Below, one piece after another: positions 1 to 6,270 of a stretch of 8,787 nt of DNA. The DNA is taken from positions 1 to 8,787 of the forward strand of contig CAIVXP010000201.1 of NCBI GenBank assembly GCA_903909905.1, written 5' to 3'. Under the pieces are notes generated by a model that was not told the DNA's origin, did not search any database, and saw only the letters and a list, made by a program, of their open reading frames with translations. The position numbers and the translations under genes were made by a program. Source of the stretch: Akkermansiaceae bacterium (lineage in GTDB: Bacteria; Verrucomicrobiota; Verrucomicrobiia; Verrucomicrobiales; Akkermansiaceae). Each line of letters begins with the position of its first letter. Within the stretch, counting starts at the first letter, position 1.

Positions 1-353
1 CCCTGGTTGCCGGCCTGCATGATTCCCGGCCCGCCACCGGTCATCACCGTGAAACCCAGCCTGCTCAACTCAGCCCCCATTCGTCGTGCCATTTCGTAAT
101 AACGCGAGCCAGGCCCCACTCGCGCCGACCCGAATATCGTCACGCAAGGCCCCACAAAGTGCAGCATGCGAAACGCCCTAAACATGTCGATGCACACTCG
201 GAATAGCGTCATCAGATCTCTGATACGGGAACTGGGCCCGGAAAGAAGCGTGCGATCCGGTAACTCAAGCTCGTAGAGCTTCATGTCCTGAATGTCCTTT
301 TCGGAAATCGGAGGATCAATTGCGGGATTCGCTGATGGTGTTGGTTTGTCCAC
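1..353 (-). CDS. LOG-family (TIGR00730-like) Rossmann-fold protein, 3' end outside window
   Basis: Reading leftward, the frame encodes about 117 residues and runs off the window, so only the N-terminal part is visible. The core shows a Rossmann first strand and loop (CVTVFGSARVGPGSRYYEMA, near residues 71-90) followed by GFTVMTGGGPGIMQAGNQG at the truncated end. These fit the LOG / 'lysine decarboxylase-like' family, whose characterised members are cytokinin-riboside or nucleotide 5'-monophosphate phosphoribohydrolases. The downstream PGGxGTxxE signature is beyond the edge and cannot be checked. I place the start at GTG 351-353 because AGGA lies 8 nt upstream of it. ATG at 282-284 is the alternative, and is attractive since no other gene here uses such a site. 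The frame also stays open upstream of 353. A hydrophilic, proline-rich stretch precedes the domain. It is divergent from the HIT gene. Family assignment is good; substrate is unknown. Confidence 0.75.
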   Translation of the reverse strand, partial: MDKPTPSANPAIDPPISEKDIQDMKLYELELPDRTLLSGPSSRIRDLMTLFRVCIDMFRAFRMLHFVGPCVTIFGSARVGPGSRYYEMARRMGAELSRLGFTVMTGGGPGIMQAGNQ

Positions 354-510
354 GACCGCGATCCTGATACGGATCGAGGAATTTTGAAATAACGGAATAA
401 CAGCACACCGCCCCCCTCCAGCAAAGGAAAGAGCTTCAATCCCAAGGATTTGCTCGACATGTTCATGGTCCGAGCCATACCCGATGCTTACCAAACAATC
501 TGATTTGATC

Positions 511-858
511 ATGCCGGAAAAAACACTCTTCGAAAAAATCCGCGACCGCGAAATCCCCGCCAACATCGTTCATGAGGACGATGACTGCCTCGCCTTTCGC
601 GACATCTCACCGCAGGCGCCCGTCCACATTTTGGTGGTGCCAAAAGTAGCCATAGCGCGCATCGCCGCAGCCAAGCAGGACGATGCCACCCTTCTCGGCA
701 AACTCCTGATCGCCGCATCTTCCGTCGCCACCGAACAGGGCATCGCCGAAAGCGGCTTCCGCCTCGTCATCAACAATGGTCGCGATGGCGGCGAAACGAT
801 CCCCCACCTGCACATCCACCTTTTGGGCGGACGCCCGCTCGATTGGCCACCCGGCTGA
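511..858 (+). CDS. HIT-family nucleotide-binding protein (HINT-like)
   Basis: This 115-residue protein has the usual length and layout of the bacterial HINT branch of the histidine-triad superfamily. These are small soluble homodimers that hydrolyse purine nucleoside phosphoramidates or aminoacyl-AMP. The N-terminus (MPEKTLFEKIRDREIPANIV) is the typical family opening, the middle has AFRDISPQAPVHILVVPK, and the C-terminus carries the triad HLHIHLLGGR at residues 99-108, with His101 the expected nucleophile. It ends in the common DWPPG tail. An in-frame ATG at 484 exists, but the homology begins at ATG 511, so that start is preferred. No Shine-Dalgarno sequence precedes either. The hydrolase gene starts 7 nt after the stop, so the two are probably co-transcribed. 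The physiological substrate cannot be read from sequence. Confidence 0.95.
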   Translation: MPEKTLFEKIRDREIPANIVHEDDDCLAFRDISPQAPVHILVVPKVAIARIAAAKQDDATLLGKLLIAASSVATEQGIAESGFRLVINNGRDGGETIPHLHIHLLGGRPLDWPPG

Positions 859-865
859 CGCATCC

Positions 866-1516
866 ATGGCCGGTACGCTGCAATATCTGATTTTTGCGAT
901 TCTGATTCCCATGAGCACTCTCGCTAAGGAGCCCACCACATCCCACGTCGTGCTGGTCCATGGATTCATGGATACCGGCTCGGTTTTCAAATCCCTTCAG
1001 CGCCAACTCGAGAACAAAGGTCATCGCTGCGTCGTGCCCAACCTCCGCCCGCGTGATGCCCGCCATGGCATCGAGCCGCTCGCCGAAAACTTGCGTCAGG
1101 AAATCGAAAACCAAATCCCGCACAGGCATTCGTTCTCAATCATCGGCTTCAGCATGGGCGGACTCGTCGCCCGCCATTACCTCCAGCAACTCGACGGTGC
1201 CAAACGCTGTGAACGACTCATCACGATTTCATCTCCCCATCAAGGCACCCTCATGGCGTGGCTCCACCCAAGCAAAGGCGCGCAACAAATGCGACCCGGC
1301 AGCGGTTTCCTCAAAGACCTCGCCGCCACCGAATCCCGCCTCGGCGAAATCCCGGTCATTTCCTACCGCACACCGCTGGACCTGATGATCCTCCCCTCAC
1401 GAAGCTCGGAATGGCAACGCGCCACCAACCTCAGCTTCAAGGTGTTTCTGCACCCGATGATGCCAAACGCAAAATCCGTGATCGCCGACATCACGAAACG
1501 CCTGCACAAAGACTGA
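866..1516 (+). CDS. small alpha/beta-fold serine hydrolase (lipase/esterase-like)
   Basis: The 216-residue product has an alpha/beta hydrolase core with a complete likely catalytic set. HGF (32-34) follows the first strand and would form the oxyanion loop. The nucleophile elbow is GFSMGG (94-99, Ser96), the acid is probably Asp172 in TPLDLMILP, and the base is probably His196 in FLHPMM. The motif ISSPHQGT after the elbow is common in lipase- and PGAP1/DUF676-like hydrolases. A hydrophobic stretch at residues 5-19 ending in STLAK could be a weak signal peptide or anchor, but the n-region has no positive charge. ATG at 911, giving a cytosolic 201-residue form, is an alternative start. The frame extends upstream into the HIT gene, but that part has no family resemblance. 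It lies 7 nt downstream of the HIT gene and converges on rlpA. Substrate (acyl ester or lipid) is unknown. Confidence 0.85.
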   Translation: MAGTLQYLIFAILIPMSTLAKEPTTSHVVLVHGFMDTGSVFKSLQRQLENKGHRCVVPNLRPRDARHGIEPLAENLRQEIENQIPHRHSFSIIGFSMGGLVARHYLQQLDGAKRCERLITISSPHQGTLMAWLHPSKGAQQMRPGSGFLKDLAATESRLGEIPVISYRTPLDLMILPSRSSEWQRATNLSFKVFLHPMMPNAKSVIADITKRLHKD

Positions 1517-1542
1517 CCCGCAACAAGCGCTCGCTCCATCGT

Positions 1543-1965
1543 TCAACTCTGGGACTTGATCTGACCCAGCACCTCGACCTTCACCGGCACGACACCACGC
1601 TTGGCAAATCCAAGCCGCTCGGCCGACCCAATCGTCAAATCAATGATGCGGCCGCGAATGTAGGGGCCACGATCGGTGATCGTCACAACCTCGGACTTGC
1701 CATTGACTTGATTGGTCACTCGCACCTTGGTGCCCATTGGCAGAGTCTTATGCGCCGCTGTCGGTGCATGATTGCAAAGTTTTTTGCCGCTGGCCGTGCG
1801 GGTCCCGCCATTGGTCTTGATCGAGTACCACGACGCCTCGCCATGCTGCACCGATTTCACAGTCAGCACCGCCGCATCCGACTTGGCCGTGCTGCTGGTC
1901 GCGCAGCTAGGGATCAAAAGAATCGCACCAAGGCTTAGGCAAAACGAATAAAGTTTCCGTGTCAT
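1543..1965 (-). CDS. rlpA: RlpA-like septal ring lytic transglycosylase lipoprotein
   Basis: The 140-residue product starts with a lipoprotein signal peptide: MTRK, a hydrophobic core, then LLIPSC with the lipidated Cys at residue 21. The rest is a double-psi beta-barrel (DPBB) domain with the RlpA hallmarks: GEASWYS, TASGKKLCNH, AAHKTLPMGTKVRVTN, ITDRGPY and GRIIDLT. In characterised RlpA (Pseudomonas) a His and an Asp are needed to cleave naked glycan strands; the equivalents here are the His of AAHKTLPMG and the Asp of ITDRGPY. It is a minimal form: the C-terminal SPOR domain found in Pseudomonas and E. coli RlpA is absent, so septal targeting by SPOR is not expected. No Shine-Dalgarno sequence precedes the ATG, but a plausible promoter lies about 60 nt upstream. 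It converges on the hydrolase with a 26-nt gap that shows no obvious terminator. Confidence 0.92.
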   Translation of the reverse strand: MTRKLYSFCLSLGAILLIPSCATSSTAKSDAAVLTVKSVQHGEASWYSIKTNGGTRTASGKKLCNHAPTAAHKTLPMGTKVRVTNQVNGKSEVVTITDRGPYIRGRIIDLTIGSAERLGFAKRGVVPVKVEVLGQIKSQS

Positions 1966-2022
1966 AATCGCTGTGTGTGTTTGGTATCACCGCACTCGAC
2001 CCAGAGCCACGCGCGGGCGAAA

Positions 2023-2051
2023 CTTGTAAGGTATTGAAAATGAGGGATCAA
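2023..2051 (-). promoter_or_regulatory. candidate sigma70-type promoter for rlpA
   Basis: On the minus strand TTGATC (2046-2051) is followed after exactly 17 nt by TACAAG (2023-2028). Each hexamer matches 4 of 6 consensus positions. Transcription would start near 2016, leaving a leader of about 50 nt before the rlpA ATG at 1965. This is a pattern match only. Confidence 0.35.
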
Positions 2052-2121
2052 GCCAAAACGGACGCAGGCGCGAAAGCGTAAAATACCCATTAAATCTGGG
2101 TTTCCACGCCATGTAGTTAGG

Positions 2122-2139
2122 AAAAATTAAGTAATTTTT
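2122..2139. repeat. AT-rich inverted repeat upstream of metG
   Basis: The arms AAAAATTA (2122-2129) and TAATTTTT (2132-2139) are perfectly complementary and separated by 2 nt. The block is about 145 nt upstream of the metG start. It could be an operator, part of a promoter UP region, or a chance product of AT richness. The extra T at 2140 makes it resemble a weak A/U hairpin. Confidence 0.5.
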
Positions 2140-2283
2140 TGCGAATTTTCCGCCGGTTTTGTCATTTTCAACATGCCCAACACCTACCCCGCATTTCGGT
2201 CTGGCTTGCGCCCTTGGCGTAGCTTTGCTTGGATCCGCACCCGCCAATGCCTCGAGGCGCATGCCCCCCATCCAGCGATCTCC

Positions 2284-3855
2284 ATGTTTTTCCTCACCAC
2301 CGCCATCGACTACACCAACGGGTCGCCTCACATCGGCCACGCCTATGAAAAAATCCTCGCCGATGTCCTGACACGCTATCGCCGCCTGCGCGGCGATGAG
2401 GCTTATTTTCTGACGGGGGTCGATCAACATGGTCAAAAAGTTCAGCAGACCGCCGAAAAGGAAGGCGTCGACCCAGCAGCATTCGTGGCAGAGATTACTG
2501 GGAGGTTCACACGGCTGTGGGAAACCCTTGGCATCGACTACGACGGCTGGGCCGCAACCACCGATGCGCGTCACAAGAGCTGCGTCCAGGCGATTCTTTC
2601 GAGCCTCAAGGCCGCCAATCAACTCTACAAAAAATCCCACTCCGGCCACTACTCGGTGCGCCAAGAACAGTTTTTATCCGATCGCGACCGCAATGAATCC
2701 GGCCAGTTCGGACCCGAGTGGGGCGAGGTCGTGGTGATCGAAGAGGAAAATTGGTATTTCAAACTCAGCGACCACACCGACTGGCTGAAGTCCTATCTCG
2801 AGCAAACCGCCGATGCGGTCATCCCTGCATTCCGCAAAACGGAACTGCTCAACGCACTCGAGCGCAACTCCGGTACCGACCTGTGCATTTCTCGTCCAAA
2901 AGCGAGACTTCACTGGGGCATCGAGCTGCCATTCGATTCGGACTTCGTGACTTATGTGTGGTTCGATGCGCTGATCAACTATGTCTCTTTCGCCGGATAC
3001 AAAGCCACGCCCGGGAGTGAACTGCCGGATTTCCAAAAACTTTGGACTGCAGATGAACGGCCCATCCACCTGATCGGCAAGGACATCCTTGTGCCAGCAC
3101 ACGGCATCTACTGGCTGTGCATGCTTCATGCCATGGGATTCGCGGACAATGAAATGCCGCGCCTGCTCGTCCACGGCTGGTGGAACATCCGCGGCGAAAA
3201 AATGAGCAAATCGCTCGGCAACATCGTCGACCCAAAGGAACTTGCGGAAAACTTCGGAGTCAACGCCCTGCGCTATTACCTCATGCGCGACATCGTCACC
3301 GGCAAGGACGCCGACTTCGACCCGTCACGCCTTGTGATGCTCTACAACACCGAGCTCGCCAACGAACTTGGCAACCTTTGCAACCGCGCACTCAACATGA
3401 CCCAGCGTTTCACCGCAGGCGTTTTGCATCGTGGCGGCATACCCACCGAGGATGACCTCGCTCTGCAAAAATCCCTTGCCGATGCGACCAGCGATTACCG
3501 TCGCGCGATGGATGATTTCAATGTTGCCGCGGCACTCGAAGCCATCAGCCGACATGTCGTCCATTGCAACGGCTATGCGGAACGCATGAAGCCCTGGGAG
3601 CTCAACAAAAACCCAGAGCACCACGCGCGCCTCGCAAGCGTGCTCTATCACCTCGCCGAAAGCGTGGCCCACTGCGCAGTGCTGCTTGCCCCGGTCTTGC
3701 CTGCCGCCATCGAAGGCCTTGCTACCCAACTCAACCTTCCCAAGCTCGCCAACTTGCACCTCGATGAACTGTGCTGGGGGCTCATTCCCGACTCACACGA
3801 AATCGGCAAACCCGCACCGGTTTTCCCTCGCATCGTTACGACTGAAAAGGAGTGA
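2284..3855 (+). CDS. metG: methionyl-tRNA synthetase (short, zinc-free one-knuckle form)
   Basis: This 523-residue class I synthetase attaches methionine to tRNA-Met in the cytosol. The Rossmann catalytic domain has the HIGH motif at 16-19 (SPHIGHAYEK) and KMSKS at 306-310 (GEKMSKSLGN). The helical anticodon domain follows, with the conserved Trp in MKPWELNK. The length fits the form without the C-terminal tRNA-binding domain that gives E. coli MetRS about 677 residues. The connective-peptide knuckle (about 120-150) has no zinc ligands: compared with the Thermus C-x2-C...C-x2-H pattern as I recall it, the positions are Ser124, Gln127, Gly143 and Trp146. One-knuckle, zinc-free MetRS is a known subgroup. 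Start ATG 2284 (MFFLTTAIDYTNG) matches the usual MetRS opening; an in-frame ATG at 2173 would add a non-homologous 37-residue extension. No Shine-Dalgarno sequence is present. It is first in the metG-ubiA-sufE-terC plus-strand series. Confidence 0.97.
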   Translation: MFFLTTAIDYTNGSPHIGHAYEKILADVLTRYRRLRGDEAYFLTGVDQHGQKVQQTAEKEGVDPAAFVAEITGRFTRLWETLGIDYDGWAATTDARHKSCVQAILSSLKAANQLYKKSHSGHYSVRQEQFLSDRDRNESGQFGPEWGEVVVIEEENWYFKLSDHTDWLKSYLEQTADAVIPAFRKTELLNALERNSGTDLCISRPKARLHWGIELPFDSDFVTYVWFDALINYVSFAGYKATPGSELPDFQKLWTADERPIHLIGKDILVPAHGIYWLCMLHAMGFADNEMPRLLVHGWWNIRGEKMSKSLGNIVDPKELAENFGVNALRYYLMRDIVTGKDADFDPSRLVMLYNTELANELGNLCNRALNMTQRFTAGVLHRGGIPTEDDLALQKSLADATSDYRRAMDDFNVAAALEAISRHVVHCNGYAERMKPWELNKNPEHHARLASVLYHLAESVAHCAVLLAPVLPAAIEGLATQLNLPKLANLHLDELCWGLIPDSHEIGKPAPVFPRIVTTEKE

Positions 3856-3999
3856 ACCGTAAAACTTTTAACGGGAGACGAAATCATCCAAGCCGGTGAA
3901 GCCAAGTGCCACATGCCTTGTCTTTGCCCCTGTCATTGCCAAACGCGCGAATGATACCGTCAGTTTCACCAGCCATCACTTTTGTCGACCCCGGCTCGC

Positions 4000-4908
4000 A
4001 TGAAACATCCACCCAAATTCAAAGCGTTCCTCGCAAGCGTCCGCACACCCAATCTTCCAAGCGTCGCCTGCAATGTCTTCAGCGGTATCGCATTCGCCGC
4101 CGTGGCAGCGCCTATCAACACATGGCACGCCGCCGCTGCCATCACATCAGGCATCTGCATTTACCTCGCTGGAAACCTGCTGAACGACTGGCACGACCGT
4201 GAGTGGGACGCAATCCACCGCCCCGAACGCGCTCTTCCACAACGCATCTTCCAAGCTTCCAGCTACCTGATGCTGGCCATCACCCTCTGTGGTGCCGGCC
4301 TCGTTGCCGCAGCAATCAACCCGCGGTCACTGGCCACCGCCATCGTCATCATCGGCCTGATCCTCATTTACACGAAAACCCACAAGGTCTGGAAACTTGC
4401 CGTGATCCCGATGGGACTGTGTCGGGCGCTACTTCCCCTACTTGGTTACTTCGCATGTGCCGCGCCGCTTTCACCCAGCATGCAGCCACCCCAGGCCCTT
4501 GTACTCTTTGCCATCAGTTTGCTCGTCCACGTGGGCGGACTTTCCCTCATTGCCCGCTCGGAATCACTTGCGAACCCATCACCCAATCTCGCACCTGATC
4601 TGATCTACCCCATCGCCGTGGCACTCACGACATTGGCCGCACATAGCAGCAACAACATTGGATTCAACCATGTCTGGCCTGCCGCACTGCCCTATCTGGC
4701 CTGGTCTTTCCTCGCCATTTTCCTTTTACGAAAATCTGTTCACTCCGGCGTCTCAATGCTGCTCGCCGGCATTCCATTGATTGATTGGATGTTTCTCATT
4801 CCCCTTTCAAAATACGCCGGCACGCAACTTTCGCCGTTTGCCCTGCTGGCACCGCCAGTCGCATGCCTACTCGGGAAATTCCTACAAAAAATCGTTCCCG
4901 CCACCTGA
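4000..4908 (+). CDS. UbiA-superfamily membrane protein, EboC-like, lacking second Asp motif
   Basis: The 302-residue product is strongly hydrophobic, with roughly eight predicted membrane segments. It has the first Asp-rich motif of UbiA prenyltransferases, NDWHDREWD at 62-70 (NDxxDxxxD), followed by RPERALP. UbiA enzymes use two such motifs to bind Mg-diphosphate and transfer a prenyl chain to an aromatic or other acceptor. In the region where the second DxxxD is expected, this protein has LIARSES (183-189) with no Asp. The segment IPMGLCRALLPLLGY (about 136-150) recalls EboC-type UbiA-like proteins, which are linked in cyanobacteria to export of a scytonemin precursor. That link is from memory and no other ebo gene is visible here. 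ATG 4000 is chosen; TTG at 3982 would add six residues. It lies 144 nt after metG and 51 nt before sufE. Fold assignment is solid; reaction and substrate are unknown. Confidence 0.85.
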   Translation: MKHPPKFKAFLASVRTPNLPSVACNVFSGIAFAAVAAPINTWHAAAAITSGICIYLAGNLLNDWHDREWDAIHRPERALPQRIFQASSYLMLAITLCGAGLVAAAINPRSLATAIVIIGLILIYTKTHKVWKLAVIPMGLCRALLPLLGYFACAAPLSPSMQPPQALVLFAISLLVHVGGLSLIARSESLANPSPNLAPDLIYPIAVALTTLAAHSSNNIGFNHVWPAALPYLAWSFLAIFLLRKSVHSGVSMLLAGIPLIDWMFLIPLSKYAGTQLSPFALLAPPVACLLGKFLQKIVPAT

Positions 4909-4959
4909 TGATCCGGCTTGCTGTCAAACATCCCACCGTTTCAAATCCTTACAAAGTTC

Positions 4960-5382
4960 ATGACGATTTCCGAAAAACAAAACCAGCTGCTCGAAGACCT
5001 CGCACTGTTCAGTGACTGGACCGAGCGCTACGAGTACGTCATCGGTCTCGGCAAAAAACTCCCTCCCATGCCGGAGAGCGCAAAAACAGCCGAACACCTC
5101 ATCAAGGGATGCCAATCGCAGGTCTGGCTCGATGCCTCAATCCATAACGGGCTCGTCCACTTCGAAGCAGATTCCGATTCGCTCATCACCAAAGGCATGA
5201 TCGCGCTTTTCATCCACGTGCTCAACGAAGAGTCGCCAGATGCCATCCTCACTGCCGACATGGGCTTTATCGACCGCACCGGCCTCAAGGAACACCTTGC
5301 GCCCACCCGCGCCAACGCCCTTGGCCTTATGGCATCACAGATGAAGCAACGCGCTCTCGCTTTCGCCTCCCAACAATCCTAA
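4960..5382 (+). CDS. sufE: SufE-like cysteine desulfuration protein
   Basis: The 140-residue product matches SufE in length and motifs. SufE takes the persulfide sulfur from the SufS cysteine desulfurase and passes it to the SufBCD scaffold for Fe-S cluster assembly in the cytosol. The acceptor Cys is Cys51 in IKGCQSQVWL, and KLPPMPESAKTAEHLIKGCQ upstream is the usual lead-in. The C-terminal helices (TGLKEHLAPTRANALGLMAS) also fit the family. The start at ATG 4960 (MTISEKQNQLLEDL) fits the family; the frame is open to an ATG at 4918, but that stretch is not SufE-like. No sufS or sufBCD gene lies in this window, so the partners must be elsewhere. The terC start is 6 nt downstream, which suggests co-translation. 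A CsdE-type partner role for a CsdA desulfurase is possible and cannot be separated from SufE by sequence alone. Confidence 0.95.
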   Translation: MTISEKQNQLLEDLALFSDWTERYEYVIGLGKKLPPMPESAKTAEHLIKGCQSQVWLDASIHNGLVHFEADSDSLITKGMIALFIHVLNEESPDAILTADMGFIDRTGLKEHLAPTRANALGLMASQMKQRALAFASQQS

Positions 5383-5388
5383 ATCCCC

Positions 5389-6177
5389 ATGTTCGATTTC
5401 TCTTGGTTCTCCGACCCCAACGCCTGGGCCGCCCTCGCTACACTTACGATGCTCGAGATTGTGCTCGGCATCGACAACATCGTCTTCATCTCGATTCTCG
5501 TCGACCGCCTCCCACCGGAAAAACGCCGCATAGGTCGCATCATCGGCCTCGGCCTCGCCATGATCACACGCCTCGCTCTGCTTGCCGCGATCAAGTGGAT
5601 GATGGGCCTCAAAACGGTGCTTTTCACGATTCCCGTGGCCCCCGCCTTCTGGAAAATGATGCCCGAGGCCGCACAAAACGACGGCATCTTGGGCATCACT
5701 GGCAAAGGCATCATACTGCTTGTCGGCGGATTTTTCCTCATCTGGAAATCCACCAAGGAAATTCATCACAAACTCGAAGACGCGGGGCATTCCAGCGTGA
5801 CCGCCAAGGCCTCCAGCTTTGCAGCCATACTCGTGCAAATCGCCCTGATCGACATCATTTTCTCGCTCGACTCGGTCATCACCGCTGCCGGCATGGCCGA
5901 CCACCTCTCAGTGATGGCCCTGGCAATCGTGATTTCGGTCGCCGTCATGATGATAGCTGCCGGCCCTATCAGCGATTTTGTGTCACGCCACCCCTCGGTC
6001 AAAATGCTCGCCCTTTCGTTTCTGATCCTCATCGGCACGGCACTGATCGCCGAAGGTCTGCATTTCGAAATCCCCAAAGGCTACATCTACTTCGCGATGG
6101 CATTCTCGCTCGGCGTCGAACTTCTCAACTTGCGGGTGCGTTCGAAAAAACCCGCACAGGCCGGTGACGACATCTGA
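5389..6177 (+). CDS. TerC-family integral membrane protein (probable metal ion exporter)
   Basis: The 262-residue product has about seven hydrophobic membrane segments and the two TerC signature motifs: LEIVLGIDN at 22-30 and IDIIFSLDSVITAAG with Asp155 and Asp161. TerC proteins such as E. coli Alx and Bacillus MeeF/MeeY have been connected with Mn2+ export and metallation of secreted enzymes, and the paired acidic motifs are thought to line the ion path. The visible architecture is a single TerC domain without the CBS/CorC_HlyC extension of YoaE-like paralogues. It begins 6 nt after the sufE stop, so translation is probably coupled. There is no room for a yybP-ykoY Mn2+ riboswitch directly upstream, so metal control at this gene is not indicated. 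The exact ion and physiological role remain inference. A short GC inverted repeat follows the stop. Confidence 0.92.
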   Translation: MFDFSWFSDPNAWAALATLTMLEIVLGIDNIVFISILVDRLPPEKRRIGRIIGLGLAMITRLALLAAIKWMMGLKTVLFTIPVAPAFWKMMPEAAQNDGILGITGKGIILLVGGFFLIWKSTKEIHHKLEDAGHSSVTAKASSFAAILVQIALIDIIFSLDSVITAAGMADHLSVMALAIVISVAVMMIAAGPISDFVSRHPSVKMLALSFLILIGTALIAEGLHFEIPKGYIYFAMAFSLGVELLNLRVRSKKPAQAGDDI

Positions 6178-6202
6178 TCTGCCGGCGCGGCATTTGATTG
6201 CA

Positions 6203-6241
6203 TAAAAAATTGCGACCGCCCCCGTGAGGAGGCGATCGCAA
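6203..6241 (-). terminator. intrinsic terminator of malate dehydrogenase gene
   Basis: Read on the minus strand, 6228-6241 pairs with 6210-6223 in a 14-position stem with two C/A mismatches and a 4-nt loop, directly followed by a run of six T (complement of A at 6204-6209). The T-run is on the minus-strand side only, so the terminator serves mdh and not terC. A second short inverted repeat (GATTTC/GAAATC, 6254-6272) lies just upstream, overlapping the mdh stop codon. Confidence 0.9.
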
Positions 6242-6270
6242 ATGAAACTCTTCGATTTCAGTCAGCGAAA

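Larger units (their letters stand above)
1966..2283. other. 318-nt divergent intergenic spacer between rlpA and metG
   Basis: I see no convincing gene here. It is more AT-rich than the flanking genes, especially at 2080-2170, where the metG promoter probably lies, although no clean hexamer pair stands out. It holds the candidate rlpA promoter (2023-2051), a small potential hairpin with a GAAA tetraloop (2069-2078), a 5-bp inverted repeat ACCCA/TGGGT (2085-2101) and an AT-rich near-palindrome (2122-2139). The metG frame is open upstream to an ATG at 2173, but the extra 37 residues are unlike MetRS, so this part is treated as leader. No known riboswitch or T-box consensus was recognised by eye. 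Confidence 0.6.

Noticed and set aside
1258..1938. Long 226-residue plus-strand ORF across the hydrolase end and the rlpA complement
   Set aside because: Its composition is Arg/His/Pro-rich, as expected for an out-of-frame shadow in GC-rich DNA. The other frames carry clear hydrolase and RlpA motifs.
2173..2283. N-terminal extension of metG from ATG 2173
   Set aside because: The extra 37 residues (Arg/Trp/Cys-rich) do not resemble any MetRS N-terminus, while MFFLTTAIDYTNG at 2284 is the standard opening.
1966..2283. T-box or SAM riboswitch controlling metG
   Set aside because: No T-box sequence or SAM-riboswitch core was seen by eye, and the small stems present do not fit either class.
2159..2371. 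70-residue plus-strand ORF with a signal-peptide-like start (ALGVALLGSAPANA)
   Set aside because: It overlaps the metG start in another frame, has no recognisable domain after the hydrophobic stretch, and ends inside metG. The resemblance is probably chance.
5403..6167. 254-residue plus-strand ORF overlapping terC
   Set aside because: It is a shadow of terC in another frame, very rich in Arg and His with no family motifs. The terC frame has the signature motifs and membrane segments.
6180..6192. TGCCG-GCG-CGGCA inverted repeat just after terC as a terC terminator
   Set aside because: The 5-bp stem with a 3-nt loop, followed by TTTGATTG, is too weak to call. Without a U-tract, the larger hairpin beyond it serves only the minus strand.
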